From Clostridiales bacterium (GTDB taxonomy: Bacteria > Bacillota > Clostridia > Peptostreptococcales > Anaerovoracaceae), in contig JAQYRL010000086.1 of NCBI GenBank assembly GCA_028725765.1, positions 1-56,556 of the forward strand: DNA of 56,556 nt. The letters are read 5' to 3'. How positions within the stretch are numbered: position 1 is the first letter of the stretch; each line of letters begins with the position of its first letter. The translations under genes and the position numbers were made by a program. Under the pieces are notes generated by a model. It saw nothing but the letters and a program-made list of their open reading frames with translations, had not been told where the DNA came from and ran no database searches. This document shows, in pieces, positions 47,804 to 56,556 of the stretch.

Positions 47804-48508
47804 TTAAGAAATAAATGTGCCTATGCGTTCACCTTGCACAGCTTTCAGCACGTTTCCATCCTCAGAAATTGCAAATACATGTATTGCTATCTTGTTATCC
47901 CTACATAATGTCGCTGCAGTCTGATCCATGACTTTAAGATCTTTTTCAACCAAATCACGATGGGACAAAGTATCGTATTTCACAGCATCAGGATTACTCT
48001 TAGGGTCGTCAGAATAAACAGCATCTATATTCTTGGCTAACAAAATAATGTCTGCCCCTATTTCAGCTGCTCTGAGTGCAGCTGCTGTATCAGTAGAGAA
48101 AAATGGACTTCCCGTTCCTCCACCAAATATAACTATTTCCTTATGCTCAAGCTCACTTATAGCTCTTCGCCTTGCATATGGTTCGGCAATTTCCGTCATC
48201 TCTATAGCAGTCTGAACTCTAGCCTTAACACCTATCGCAAGAAAAGCTTCCTGAAGCGCAAGTGAATTCATCACGGTTGCCAGCATTCCCATATAGTCTG
48301 CTGTGGCCTGATCCATCTTGGTGGTTGTCCTGCCACGCCAAAAATTTCCTCCGCCAACAACTATTCCAACTTCAACTCCAAGTTCATGTACTCTTGCGAC
48401 TTCTCTCGCAATCTTATTAACCATGGAGTTATCAATTCCGAATTTGCTTTCACCAGCAAGTGCTTCTCCGCTTATCTTTAAGAGCACTCTTTTGTACTTT
48501 GGTTCCAT
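47804..48508 (-). CDS. pyrH: UMP kinase
   Basis: A 234-residue bacterial UMP kinase of the amino-acid kinase fold: [24 protein letters not shown], the [14 protein letters not shown] segment and [17 protein letters not shown]. In most Firmicutes rpsB and tsf precede it; here a YitT gene does, so the usual block is broken at this end. Confidence 0.97.
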   Translation of the reverse strand: MEPKYKRVLLKISGEALAGESKFGIDNSMVNKIAREVARVHELGVEVGIVVGGGNFWRGRTTTKMDQATADYMGMLATVMNSLALQEAFLAIGVKARVQTAIEMTEIAEPYARRRAISELEHKEIVIFGGGTGSPFFSTDTAAALRAAEIGADIILLAKNIDAVYSDDPKSNPDAVKYDTLSHRDLVEKDLKVMDQTAATLCRDNKIAIHVFAISEDGNVLKAVQGERIGTFIS

Positions 48509-48598
48509 AATATGCCCCCAATATATTTTGTCCCTTATATTTTAACAAAAAACCGCCATGGTTTCAATTGTAAAATCGTATATCGATATTGTTCCTGG

Positions 48599-49471
48599 TT
48601 AATCAAATGGCTGAAATCCGTAACCACGTACCTCACTGTAATCAAGTATGATAACAAAGGCATCTGGGTCTATTTCTCTGACAATACGATTGATTCTAAC
48701 TTGCTGCGCCCTATTACAGGCACAGATTAGAACCTCTTTGTCGTTGCCTGTGTATGAACCCTTTGCTAGCAGCCTTGTTGAACTCCTGTCGATATTATCC
48801 GAAATGCTCTTCGCAATATCGATACTGTAGTCAGAGATAATCATAGCCATCTTACCTGCGTTAAATCCAAACATTATGCGATCTATTACCATAGTCTCGA
48901 CTGCTGTAAATAAGAATCCAAACAAAACAGCATCTATATTTTTAAATACTAGCCAGCCGGCAAAAATTATCATTCCATCAATAAAAATTGTAATTTGTCC
49001 AATCGATAGATGTGGTTTAACCTTACGAGCAGACATTATCACAAGATCCGTTCCACCAGTACATGTTTGATTATTGTATATAATGGCTAAACCAGCTCCA
49101 GCGAAAGCTCCCGCATATATTGCAGCCATCAATGGCATACCATCATACATTCCTATTTTAGGCGCAACAAAATCCAGGAAGAAAGCACTTATAACAAGCG
49201 TTCTAGCTGTCCTTAGCAAATAAACTTTTCCAAGATAACGATATGAGCCAACGATAATAGGAATATTGAGAACTAAAGAAATGGTACCAATTGGTAAATA
49301 TTTAAAATAATGATTTATGATAATTGCTACTCCCGAGATTCCTCCTGGAGCAAAATTAGCATGTTTTGCGAAATAATAAATACCAATTGCATAGAGAAAT
49401 GACCCCAAACAGTCTAGTAGAATCTCCTTTAAAAAATTGCGACCTTCAAAATTTAACCCTTTTTCTTTCAT
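48599..49471 (-). CDS. YitT family membrane protein (DUF2179)
   Basis: 290 residues: five hydrophobic helices, the YitT hallmarks FAPGGISGVAIIIN and NNQTCTGGTDLVIM, and a cytoplasmic C-terminal DUF2179 domain (about 215-285, MVIDRIMFG... to GYGFQPFD). Function of the family is not settled. The ATG at 49471 gives a nine-base spacing to AAAGGA; GTG (49477) and TTG (49474) also lie in frame but too near. A structured leader that can mask this binding site is described separately. Confidence 0.9.
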   Translation of the reverse strand: MKEKGLNFEGRNFLKEILLDCLGSFLYAIGIYYFAKHANFAPGGISGVAIIINHYFKYLPIGTISLVLNIPIIVGSYRYLGKVYLLRTARTLVISAFFLDFVAPKIGMYDGMPLMAAIYAGAFAGAGLAIIYNNQTCTGGTDLVIMSARKVKPHLSIGQITIFIDGMIIFAGWLVFKNIDAVLFGFLFTAVETMVIDRIMFGFNAGKMAMIISDYSIDIAKSISDNIDRSSTRLLAKGSYTGNDKEVLICACNRAQQVRINRIVREIDPDAFVIILDYSEVRGYGFQPFD

Positions 49472-49473
49472 CA

Positions 49474-49571
49474 ACACCAGTCCTTTCTAATTAAATAAAA
49501 ATAATTGATAGTCGGTAGCTATGGGGCTCGTCACTGCCGGCACATAGGACCATTGGTGTAGCTAAATTATA
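49474..49571 (-). promoter_or_regulatory. Promoter and structured leader of yitT, candidate cis-regulatory RNA
   Basis: Minus strand: TATAAT (49571-49566) with a weak -35 (TTAGAT, 17 bases upstream) places the transcript start near 49559. The RNA would begin ACACCA-AUG-GUCC (49559-49547), which can pair with GGAC-UGGUGU (49483-49474), covering part of the ribosome binding site. Between them, CUAUG (49547-49543) can pair with CAUAG (49523-49519) around a GGC/GCC stem with loop AGUGACGA; alternatively AUAG can pair with CUAU just downstream. The 60-base core is visibly G+C-richer than its flanks. No known riboswitch family recognised. Confidence 0.5.
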
Positions 49572-49607
49572 ATATTAAATTTCAATTAATCTAAACAATA
49601 GTTATAT

Positions 49608-50240
49608 TTAAATTAGTTTTATCTTTTCATTTCTTGTTTCGTGGCCTAAAAAAACTATACCATTTGAAGTGAAGTTTATCAATCTAGTTTTTAAATTCTC
49701 CAAATTACTAATATCTGTTTTTATTTCCAAGCTTACCTTATCTGTAAAATGCTCTGAAATTATCTCCGTATCCCATTCCGGCAAAACAGTTGTAATTTTA
49801 GCGTGATCCGAATAACTGATTTCAATGTATAAGACTGCCATCTCAGCCACTCCGCAAATACCCGCTTCATCAAGCGCAAGTTTAGCGGACGATGTGTAAG
49901 CTCTTACCAGTCCTCCTGTCCCAAGCTTGATGCCGCCAAAATATCGGGTAACCATTACCGCAACATTTGTTATTCCCTCACCTACAAGCAATTGAAGAAT
50001 GGGTGGCCCTGATGTACCCTGCGGCTCTCCATCGTCACTGGCCCATTGCAACTGTAATTTATCGCCTATTACCATGGCCGGAACGTTATGAGTTGCAAGC
50101 CTATGTTCTTTTCGGATTATATCAAAAAACTCTTCAGCCTCTTCTCTGCTCTGCGCAGGATAAACATTTGCTATAAACTTCGATTTATTTATTACCTGCT
50201 GAACAGTTGCTTCGCCGTTTATCGTCTTATAAAGCAACAT
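49608..50240 (-). CDS. YigZ/IMPACT family protein
   Basis: A 210-residue protein with the IMPACT/YigZ signature ASDDGEPQGTSGPPILQLL followed by VAVMVTRYFGGIKLGTGGLVRAY (read in parts), plus the C-terminal ferredoxin-like DUF1949 domain. Biochemical role is unclear; eukaryotic IMPACT modulates translation control. The start overlaps the end of hflX by 14 bases. Confidence 0.92.
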   Translation of the reverse strand: MLLYKTINGEATVQQVINKSKFIANVYPAQSREEAEEFFDIIRKEHRLATHNVPAMVIGDKLQLQWASDDGEPQGTSGPPILQLLVGEGITNVAVMVTRYFGGIKLGTGGLVRAYTSSAKLALDEAGICGVAEMAVLYIEISYSDHAKITTVLPEWDTEIISEHFTDKVSLEIKTDISNLENLKTRLINFTSNGIVFLGHETRNEKIKLI

Positions 50241-51510
50241 AATCTTTTACCAAATCCTGTTCTCTCTTGCTAAGCCTTGCAATCATATGGATCCCATCAT
50301 CCTTATAAATTATTTCCAAAACATTTGCATTATCACATAGCTTGCTTGCAAGGTCACCCTTATCAAAGGGTAGCACAAGTTTCAATTCTTTTTCATCTTC
50401 AAAGATTTTTTGAACGATAGCATCTGTAAGTTTGCCCATGTTTAATCCTGTTTTTGCAGAAACAAAGACTTTATCATTATTATTTTGTTCAAAAATGCCA
50501 GTGTCTTTAAGCTCAGTGTCAATCTTATCTATTTTGTTGTAGACAAATACGGATTTCTTTTCTGATAATTTCAAGTCATCTAAAACATTATTAAGTATTT
50601 CTCGCTGAAAATCCGTTCTCTCATGGGAAATATCTTCAACTTTTACGATCAGGTCGGAATATTCGGCTTCCTGCAATGTCCCCTTGAAAGCGTCCACGAG
50701 GTTATGTGATAGCTTGCTCACAAATCCTACAGTATCAACCAATATGAACTGCCTATTATCTAACTCAATCAGTCTATGTTTCGCATCTAGTGTGGCAAAT
50801 AACATGTCCGCTTCTTCGACCTTTTTATCTTCCTTGCCGAAGTTTTCAATCATATAATTCATGATTGCAGATTTGCCCACATTGGTATAACCAACTAGAG
50901 CGACTATGGGAATGCCTGATTTCTTACGCTTCTTTCGATGAAGTGTCCTTGTTTTTTGGATATCTGCGAGATCCTTCTTTAAATCATCGATCCTTCTTCT
51001 GATATGTCTTCTGTCTGTTTCAATCTGCTTTTCTCCAGGCCCCCTTGTTCCAATTCCTCCGCCAAGTCTTGATAGAGATTTACCAAATCCAACAAGCCTA
51101 GGAAGTCTATATTGAAGCTGTGCAAGTTCAACCTGTAATCTACCTTCCTTGGAATTAGCCCTGGCAGCAAAAATATCCATAATGAGTATTGTTCTGTCAA
51201 TGACCTTTGTACCTATTTGATCTTCCAAATTTCTTATTTGAACACCTGAAAGCTCGTCATCAAATATAACGGTGTCAACCTCAAGATTTTCAACAAATTC
51301 AGCAAGCTCAGCAACCTTACCCTTGCCTATGTATGTTGATGTGTTGATCTTATCAAGGTTCTGTATCATCTTCCCAACTACAACACCATTAGCAGATTCA
51401 ACAAGACTTTCAAGTTCATTCATTGAATTTTCTACTTCGTAATTGTCACTATTTCTATTAACAGCCACGAGAATGGCATTGAAGGATTTATTAAATGAAT
51501 TTTCAAGCAT
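50227..51510 (-). CDS. hflX: Ribosome-associated GTPase HflX
   Basis: A 427-residue HflX. N-terminal glycine-rich domain (LSGVQIRNLEDQIG, LSRLGGGIGTRGPGEKQIE typical) precedes a GTPase domain with GYTNVGKSA, DTVGF and NKID. It splits stalled or hibernating 70S ribosomes after stress. Two bases separate it from hslU. Confidence 0.96.
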   Translation of the reverse strand: MLENSFNKSFNAILVAVNRNSDNYEVENSMNELESLVESANGVVVGKMIQNLDKINTSTYIGKGKVAELAEFVENLEVDTVIFDDELSGVQIRNLEDQIGTKVIDRTILIMDIFAARANSKEGRLQVELAQLQYRLPRLVGFGKSLSRLGGGIGTRGPGEKQIETDRRHIRRRIDDLKKDLADIQKTRTLHRKKRKKSGIPIVALVGYTNVGKSAIMNYMIENFGKEDKKVEEADMLFATLDAKHRLIELDNRQFILVDTVGFVSKLSHNLVDAFKGTLQEAEYSDLIVKVEDISHERTDFQREILNNVLDDLKLSEKKSVFVYNKIDKIDTELKDTGIFEQNNNDKVFVSAKTGLNMGKLTDAIVQKIFEDEKELKLVLPFDKGDLASKLCDNANVLEIIYKDDGIHMIARLSKREQDLVKDYVAL

Positions 51511-51512
51511 TT

Positions 51513-52949
51513 CTACAAAATATATTTATCAACATCAAAATCTGAAATATTTTCTTTAAATTTTTCAAGAACATATTCCCTATTTATTTCTATATCTTTC
51601 TCCTCTATATCAGGCACATTGAATGAAATATCCTCAAGTAAGGCTTCCATTATTGTATAAAGGCGTCTTGCCCCGATGTTCTCTGTTTGTTCATTCGCAA
51701 TAAAGGCCATAGATGCAATTTCTTCAAGTGCATCATCTGTAAAACTCAAATTAATATCTTCAGTCTCGAGAAGCGCAATGTTTTGCTTGATTATTGCATT
51801 TTCAGGTACCGTCAATATTTTTAAGAAATCTTTTTTGTCAAGGTTCTTTAACTCAACTCTTATAGGGAAACGTCCTTGCAGTTCAGGGATTAAATCAGTA
51901 GGTTTAGACACATGGAAAGCACCGGCACCTATGAACAGAATGTGATCTGTCTTAACGGGGCCGTATTTTGTATTTATGACACTGCCTTCAACTATCGGCA
52001 ATATGTCTCTTTGAACACCCTCTCTTGAAACATCTGCCCCCTGCTTGAAGCTGCTCCCTGAAGCTATTTTGTCAATTTCATCTATGAATATAATGCCATT
52101 TTGCTCAGCCGACTCAAGTGCTTCGTCAGTAACCTGATCCATGTCAACTAGCTTCTGAGCCTCTTGTTCCCTGAGGATCTTCCTAGCCTCACTTACTTTT
52201 ACCTTTCTTGTCTTTTGACGTTTAGGCATCATGTCACCAAAGATATTGCCTATTGCTATCGTCATGCCTTCATTGCTCATATCGAGTTGGTTGCCCTTTG
52301 GCACATCGTCAACCTTGATTTCAACGTACTGATCTTCCAGTAGTCCATCTCTAAGCTGCTGCCTAACCTGCTCCCTTGCCATTACAATTTGATCATCAGA
52401 AAGTTCATTCTGTTTCTCTCTTTCTGCCGTCTGCTCCTCGTATTGCGCCTTCTGGCTCTTAAATCCGCCACTATTCATGATAAAATCCAATGGCCCATGA
52501 TTGCTAGAAGATGTAGGGCCTGATTTCTTTGATGGTACAATGGCTTCCACAAGGATATCTTCAACCATAGTGTCTGCTACTTTGTATTTGTCAGAAAGTT
52601 TTTTCTGTTTAACCTGCCTGATAGCTGCTTCAACAAGATCTCTGACCATGGAATCAACATCTCTGCCTACGTATCCTACCTCAGTAAATTTCGTTGCCTC
52701 AACCTTAACAAATGGAGCATCCATAAGTTTTGCAAGTCTTCTTGCAATTTCAGTTTTACCCACTCCCGTTGGCCCCATCATCAAAATGTTTTTAGGAGAA
52801 ATTTCATCCCTCATTTCCTTAGGCAAGAGGCTTCTCCTATACCTGTTTCTCAGTGCAACAGCTACCGATTTCTTTGCCTCGTCTTGACCTATTATATATT
52901 TATCCAGTTGAGCCACTATTTCTTTGGGCGTCATTTCCTTAATGCTCAT
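51513..52949 (-). CDS. hslU: ATPase subunit HslU (ClpY) of the HslUV protease
   Basis: A 478-residue AAA+ unfoldase: MTPKEIVAQLDKYIIGQDEA, Walker A MGPTGVGKTEIARRLA, Walker B IIFIDEIDKIA, an I-domain (about 110-235), the sensor GRFPIRVELKNL and NIGARRLYTIME. It feeds substrates to HslV, whose gene precedes it by 15 bases. Confidence 0.97.
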   Translation of the reverse strand: MSIKEMTPKEIVAQLDKYIIGQDEAKKSVAVALRNRYRRSLLPKEMRDEISPKNILMMGPTGVGKTEIARRLAKLMDAPFVKVEATKFTEVGYVGRDVDSMVRDLVEAAIRQVKQKKLSDKYKVADTMVEDILVEAIVPSKKSGPTSSSNHGPLDFIMNSGGFKSQKAQYEEQTAEREKQNELSDDQIVMAREQVRQQLRDGLLEDQYVEIKVDDVPKGNQLDMSNEGMTIAIGNIFGDMMPKRQKTRKVKVSEARKILREQEAQKLVDMDQVTDEALESAEQNGIIFIDEIDKIASGSSFKQGADVSREGVQRDILPIVEGSVINTKYGPVKTDHILFIGAGAFHVSKPTDLIPELQGRFPIRVELKNLDKKDFLKILTVPENAIIKQNIALLETEDINLSFTDDALEEIASMAFIANEQTENIGARRLYTIMEALLEDISFNVPDIEEKDIEINREYVLEKFKENISDFDVDKYIL

Positions 52950-52964
52950 ATAATCCTCCTCAAA

Positions 52965-53504
52965 TTATAGGGTTTCTACCGTTATATTGTCATTTGTATA
53001 AACACAAATTGATGCAGCAATTTTCAATGATTCTTTCACAATTTCATCTGCCTTCATATCTGTATGGTGGAACAAAGCATTGGCAGCTGAGTATGCAAAG
53101 TTTCCGCCTGAACCGATTGCTACAAATGGCTCATCTGGTGCTATAACTTCCCCATTACCGGAGATAACAAGCATATCTTCTTTGTCCACTACAATCATCA
53201 AAGCTTCAAGACTTCGCATTCCCTTATCAGAACGCCAAAGCTGAGCCAAATCTACTGCAGCTCTTTTTAGATTGCCGCCATGCTCTTCTAATTTCTTTTC
53301 AAATTTCTCTGTCAGTGAAAAGGCATCAGCAACCGATCCGGCGAAACCCGTCAACACTGTTTTCCCATATATTTTCTTAACTTTTTTTGCTGTATTCTTC
53401 ATTATGGCAGTCTGACCCATAGTAACCTGACCATCACCACCAATTGCAATATCATTTTCACCACGTCTTACTGCACAAATCGTAGTTCCTCTAAATTCCA
53501 TCAA
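52965..53504 (-). CDS. hslV: Proteolytic subunit HslV (ClpQ)
   Basis: A 179-residue proteasome-beta-like peptidase: [20 protein letters not shown], with the nucleophile expected to be Thr7 after removal of a short N-terminal extension (MMEFRG). That extension recalls the B. subtilis CodW/ClpQ form, where a Ser is used. [15 protein letters not shown] is also typical. Forms the HslUV protease with the next gene. Confidence 0.96.
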   Translation of the reverse strand: MMEFRGTTICAVRRGENDIAIGGDGQVTMGQTAIMKNTAKKVKKIYGKTVLTGFAGSVADAFSLTEKFEKKLEEHGGNLKRAAVDLAQLWRSDKGMRSLEALMIVVDKEDMLVISGNGEVIAPDEPFVAIGSGGNFAYSAANALFHHTDMKADEIVKESLKIAASICVYTNDNITVETL

Positions 53505-53531
53505 TATTCTCCTTTATACTATCCAATAGAT

Positions 53532-55604
53532 TTATTCCTTATATTTGCACTCACTGTTTGAGCATGAAAGTGTGCTATTCTTAAGTTTGTGTTGCAACAA
53601 AAGAGAGCCGCAAAGCGGACACTTTTTATTTGTCGGCTTGTACCAGAAAACCTGATCACACTCAGGATACTCAGAACAGCCATAGAAAAGTTTCCCTCTT
53701 CTACTCTTTCTTGCAACAATGTCTCCTATGCCACATTTAGGACACTTTACATCTATTTTTTTAACTATCGCCTTTGTATTTTTACATTCCGGATAGCCTG
53801 TACAGGCTAGAAATTCTCCAAATCTGCCATTTTTTAGAGCCATTGGCCTTCCACATTTCTCGCAGACTTCATCCGTCAATACAACCTTTTGTTCTATTTT
53901 TTCAATCTCTTTATTTGCTATTTCAAGTTCTTTTTCAAACCCCTTATAGAAATTCCTAATAACATCCTTCCACTGTACCGAACCCATTTCGACATCATCA
54001 AGCTGATCCTCCATGTTTGCAGTGAAATCTACATCAAGAATATCTTTGAAATATTCTTTTAATAAATCAGTTACAGTCATTCCTAATTCAGTTGGTATCA
54101 ACGTTTTCTTAGATCTTTTGACATACTTTCTATCCGTTAATGTTGCAACTATTGGCGCATATGTACTAGGTCTTCCTATATCTTTGTCTTCCAATTCCTT
54201 AATGAGACCAGCTTCTGTAAATCTGTTAGGTGGCTGTGTATAGTTTTGCTCTCCCTCAATTGATTTTGGAATTAGTTTTTCTTCTTCCTGAAGTTCAGGC
54301 AGTAGCATATCCTTCTTTTCATCACCAGTTTGATAAATTTTTCTGAATCCATCAAAGATAATCCTTGATCCTGTTGCACGGAACAAATAATCTCCTGATT
54401 TAATATCTGCTCCCACGGAATCAGCAACTGAAGCTGCCATTTGGCTCGCAATAAATCTTCTCCATATCAAATTGTATAATTTAAATTGATCTGACGAAAG
54501 TGATGATTCAACATCTGATGGAAGAAGCCTAATATCCGTAGGTCTTATTGCCTCATGAGCATCCTGAATGTCTTTCTTCTTATTTGAATAGAAATTCGAA
54601 TTATAATACTCTTTACCCATAGTATTGATAATAAAAGTTTTAGCATTGGCACGAGCCTCTGATGAAATTCTAACAGAATCCGTCCTTATATATGTTACTA
54701 GTCCCATAGTTCCATGACCCTTTACGTTGATGCCTTCGTATAACTGCTGGGCTATCATCATTGTTTTTCTAGGGTTAAATCCCAATTTTGCAGATGCATC
54801 CTGCTGCAGACTACTTGTAGTAAATGGCGCGTAAGGCTTTTGGGACCTTTTTTTCTTATCCACTTTGGCAACAGTAAATTCAGAATTGTTTAAGTCCTTT
54901 AAAATTTGATCATTTTCTTCCTTATTTGCGATTGTAAGTTTTTTTCCATTTTTCTTAATGAGTTTCGCAGTGAACTCCTTGTCTTTTTTGAATAACGCAC
55001 TCACAGTCCAATATTCCTGAGGTACAAAGTTCTTAATCTCTGCTTCCCTATCGCATAGAATTTTAAGAGCAACTGATTGCACCCTGCCTGCACTCAGACC
55101 TTTTTGAACCTTTTTCCATAATAATGGAGATATCTGATAACCTACAAGTCTATCCAGGACTCTCCTTGCCTGTTGTGCATCTACTAATCCCTGATCGATC
55201 CCCCTAGGTTTAGATATAGCATCTTTAATTTTATCCTTTGTTATTTCATTAAATTCAATTCTCTGAACCTCTTCAGGTGGGATTCCCAAAATATATGCAA
55301 GATGCCAAGATATCGCTTCACCTTCACGGTCCGGGTCAGTTGCAAGAAAAATCTGAGAAGCATTTTTGCTCTCTTTCTTTAACTCTTTGATTACATCACC
55401 TTTTCCTCTAATATTAATGTATTGAGGTTCGAAATCCTCCTCAATATCGACTCCGAGTTTGCTCTTGGGTAAATCTCTCACATGTCCTACCGAAGCAACT
55501 ACTTTGTATGTCGAGCCTAGATATTTACCTATAGTCTTTGCCTTAGATGGCGACTCAACAATAACAAGTTTTTTCTTTTTTGCATTTTTTCTAGTTGTGG
55601 CCAT
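53532..55604 (-). CDS. topA: DNA topoisomerase I
   Basis: A 690-residue type IA topoisomerase relaxing negative supercoils. Toprim at the start (VIVESPSKAKTIGKYL, DPDREGEA), catalytic Tyr in GLVTYIRTDSVRIS, and three C-terminal zinc ribbons (CEKCG...CTGYPEC, CPKCG...CSEYPEC, CPLCG...CSNSEC). Lies between dprA and hslV, as in many Firmicutes. Confidence 0.97.
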   Translation of the reverse strand: MATTRKNAKKKKLVIVESPSKAKTIGKYLGSTYKVVASVGHVRDLPKSKLGVDIEEDFEPQYINIRGKGDVIKELKKESKNASQIFLATDPDREGEAISWHLAYILGIPPEEVQRIEFNEITKDKIKDAISKPRGIDQGLVDAQQARRVLDRLVGYQISPLLWKKVQKGLSAGRVQSVALKILCDREAEIKNFVPQEYWTVSALFKKDKEFTAKLIKKNGKKLTIANKEENDQILKDLNNSEFTVAKVDKKKRSQKPYAPFTTSSLQQDASAKLGFNPRKTMMIAQQLYEGINVKGHGTMGLVTYIRTDSVRISSEARANAKTFIINTMGKEYYNSNFYSNKKKDIQDAHEAIRPTDIRLLPSDVESSLSSDQFKLYNLIWRRFIASQMAASVADSVGADIKSGDYLFRATGSRIIFDGFRKIYQTGDEKKDMLLPELQEEEKLIPKSIEGEQNYTQPPNRFTEAGLIKELEDKDIGRPSTYAPIVATLTDRKYVKRSKKTLIPTELGMTVTDLLKEYFKDILDVDFTANMEDQLDDVEMGSVQWKDVIRNFYKGFEKELEIANKEIEKIEQKVVLTDEVCEKCGRPMALKNGRFGEFLACTGYPECKNTKAIVKKIDVKCPKCGIGDIVARKSRRGKLFYGCSEYPECDQVFWYKPTNKKCPLCGSLLLQHKLKNSTLSCSNSECKYKE

Positions 55605-55652
55605 TAAATCCCCCTACATATGTTACATTAATCATTATATATAGATTATGCA

Positions 55653-56513
55653 CTATTTTTTAGAAAATTCAACAAAAAATTTGCCCATAGAGTTTGTTAT
55701 TGCACCCTTCATTTCCAATACAGTCAATATACCTGCCAATTTAGGGATTTCAAAATCCGTAAATTTCATCAAATCTTCTGTTGATAATTCACCTCGTTTC
55801 CTAATTATATCATACACTGCAAACTCATCATCTCCCAAATCAAGATTAAGCTCATCATTATTAATATCAATATTCAGATCTATTAGAATGTCGTCAAGCA
55901 CAGCAACCGCTTTAGCACCTTCCCTTATGAGCTGATTACATCCTATACTAAAGAAACTGGTGATATTACCTGGAATCGCAAACAAATCCTTACCCTGTTC
56001 CATCGCGTATTCTGCTGTAATCAATGCGCCGCTTCTTAATGGTGCTTCAACAACAACGACAGCATCCGAAAGACCACTGATTATCCTATTTCGTCTAGGA
56101 AAATCATATCGGTGGCAAATATATCCCGGAGGATTTTCAGAAATAATAAGTCCTTTTTTGGATATCTGATTATATAGACCTTGATTAGATGCCGGATAAC
56201 AGCTATCTATGCCAGTTGCCAATACTGCAATCGTACTTCCTACTTCCTTCAATGCACCATTATGTGCACAACTATCTATACCCCTTGCAAGTCCACTGAC
56301 GACAGAAACGCCTGAATTGCTGAGTTTTGTTGATAGCCTTTCTGCTATTGACTTTCCATAAGCGGTACACTTTCTCGATCCTACAACTGATATTTTTTTA
56401 TTTTTTAAAAGTTTAATATTACCTATGCAATATATTTTTTTAGGAGGATTTTGAATTATTCTAAGTGCTTCTGGGAATAATTCATCTTTTTGGTTTATTT
56501 CAATTATATTCAC
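55653..56513 (-). CDS. dprA: DNA processing protein DprA
   Basis: A 286-residue DprA/Smf with the Rossmann-like core (VVGSRKCTAYGKSIAERLS, VVSGLARGIDSCAHNGAL, PRRNRIISGLSDAVVVVEA) and a C-terminal winged helix (about 220-285). It loads RecA on incoming single-stranded DNA during transformation. The GTG start overlaps the end of the comM-type gene by 14 bases; that coupling and the MNIIEINQK start support it. Confidence 0.95.
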   Translation of the reverse strand: MNIIEINQKDELFPEALRIIQNPPKKIYCIGNIKLLKNKKISVVGSRKCTAYGKSIAERLSTKLSNSGVSVVSGLARGIDSCAHNGALKEVGSTIAVLATGIDSCYPASNQGLYNQISKKGLIISENPPGYICHRYDFPRRNRIISGLSDAVVVVEAPLRSGALITAEYAMEQGKDLFAIPGNITSFFSIGCNQLIREGAKAVAVLDDILIDLNIDINNDELNLDLGDDEFAVYDIIRKRGELSTEDLMKFTDFEIPKLAGILTVLEMKGAITNSMGKFFVEFSKK

Positions 56514-56556
56514 TCAATTTACTCCTATATTGTAAAGCTTCTGCAACGTGTTCTTG
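56500..56556 (-). CDS. C-terminal end of a ComM/YifB-type Mg-chelatase-like ATPase (partial)
   Basis: The last 18 codons of a gene entering from the right edge read QEHVAEALQYRSKLSEYN, then stop. The EHVAEALQYR phrase is the usual C-terminus of YifB/ComM proteins, which commonly precede dprA. Only this tail is visible, so the call rests on that phrase and on context. Confidence 0.7.
   Translation of the reverse strand, partial: QEHVAEALQYRSKLSEYN

Noticed and set aside
49540..49575. Resemblance of TAGCTACACC in the yitT leader to the preQ1-I riboswitch core
   Set aside because: The 5' strand of the preQ1 stem and the A-rich tail are absent, part of the match falls at the promoter -10 to start region, and the downstream gene is not a queuosine gene.

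Overview
This is a low-G+C window of a Gram-positive (Firmicutes) chromosome. Gene content and order point to a strictly anaerobic clostridium, plausibly the Peptostreptococcales/Anaerovoracaceae (Mogibacterium/Eubacterium-like) group; the genus is inference. Supporting signs are PolC, SpoVG, PurR, ClpQY-type HslUV, an ECF folate transporter and sortase-type surface proteins. Two blocks keep the order familiar from Bacillus subtilis: purR/spoVG/glmU/prs/pth/mfd/yabM-like/mazG/yabO-like (about 14-27 kb) and pyrH/frr/uppS/cdsA/dxr/rseP/ispG/polC followed upstream by hslUV/topA/dprA (38-56.5 kb). Most genes are on the minus strand.

Layout. 1-477: leader and tandem promoters of an rRNA operon running off the left edge. 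0.48-8.9 kb: three large secreted, wall-anchored adhesin-like proteins (beta-helix, CnaB, InlB-type and SHIRT modules). The first gene of the group has a promoter whose spacer contains a run of nine G, a likely phase-variation switch. 8.9-10.5 kb: a THF riboswitch with terminator controlling the folate transporter gene folT, then an array of tandem hairpins about 52-53 bp apart. 10.5-14.2 kb: methionine genes, including a fusion of homoserine O-acetyltransferase with aspartate kinase, and O-acetylhomoserine sulfhydrylase. 14.2-27.4 kb: the mfd/prs/murC/purR/spoVG housekeeping block, in which GlmU is present only as its acetyltransferase half. 27.4-28.8 kb: a decayed surface-protein gene. 29-38.3 kb: pyruvate kinase, a YeiH-family transporter, a tRNA-editing protein, an ABC exporter, thioredoxin reductase, a BMP lipoprotein, a Nudix hydrolase and a P-loop protein. 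38.4-56.5 kb: PolC, apparently without its proofreading exonuclease domain, the MEP isoprenoid and envelope genes, translation and nucleotide genes, YitT with a structured leader, HflX, HslUV, TopA, DprA and the tail of a ComM/YifB gene.

How it fits together. UppS, CdsA, Dxr, IspG and RseP link isoprenoid precursor supply, undecaprenyl phosphate and phospholipid synthesis. MetA-aspartokinase, with Glu111 predicting acetyl-CoA use, feeds O-acetylhomoserine to the adjacent MetY. The most notable observations are the poly-G promoter of the adhesin cluster, the MetA-aspartokinase fusion, the exonuclease-less PolC, the tandem hairpin array, and a yitT leader that can pair with its own ribosome binding site. 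No CRISPR array, tRNA gene, insertion sequence or prophage was recognised.
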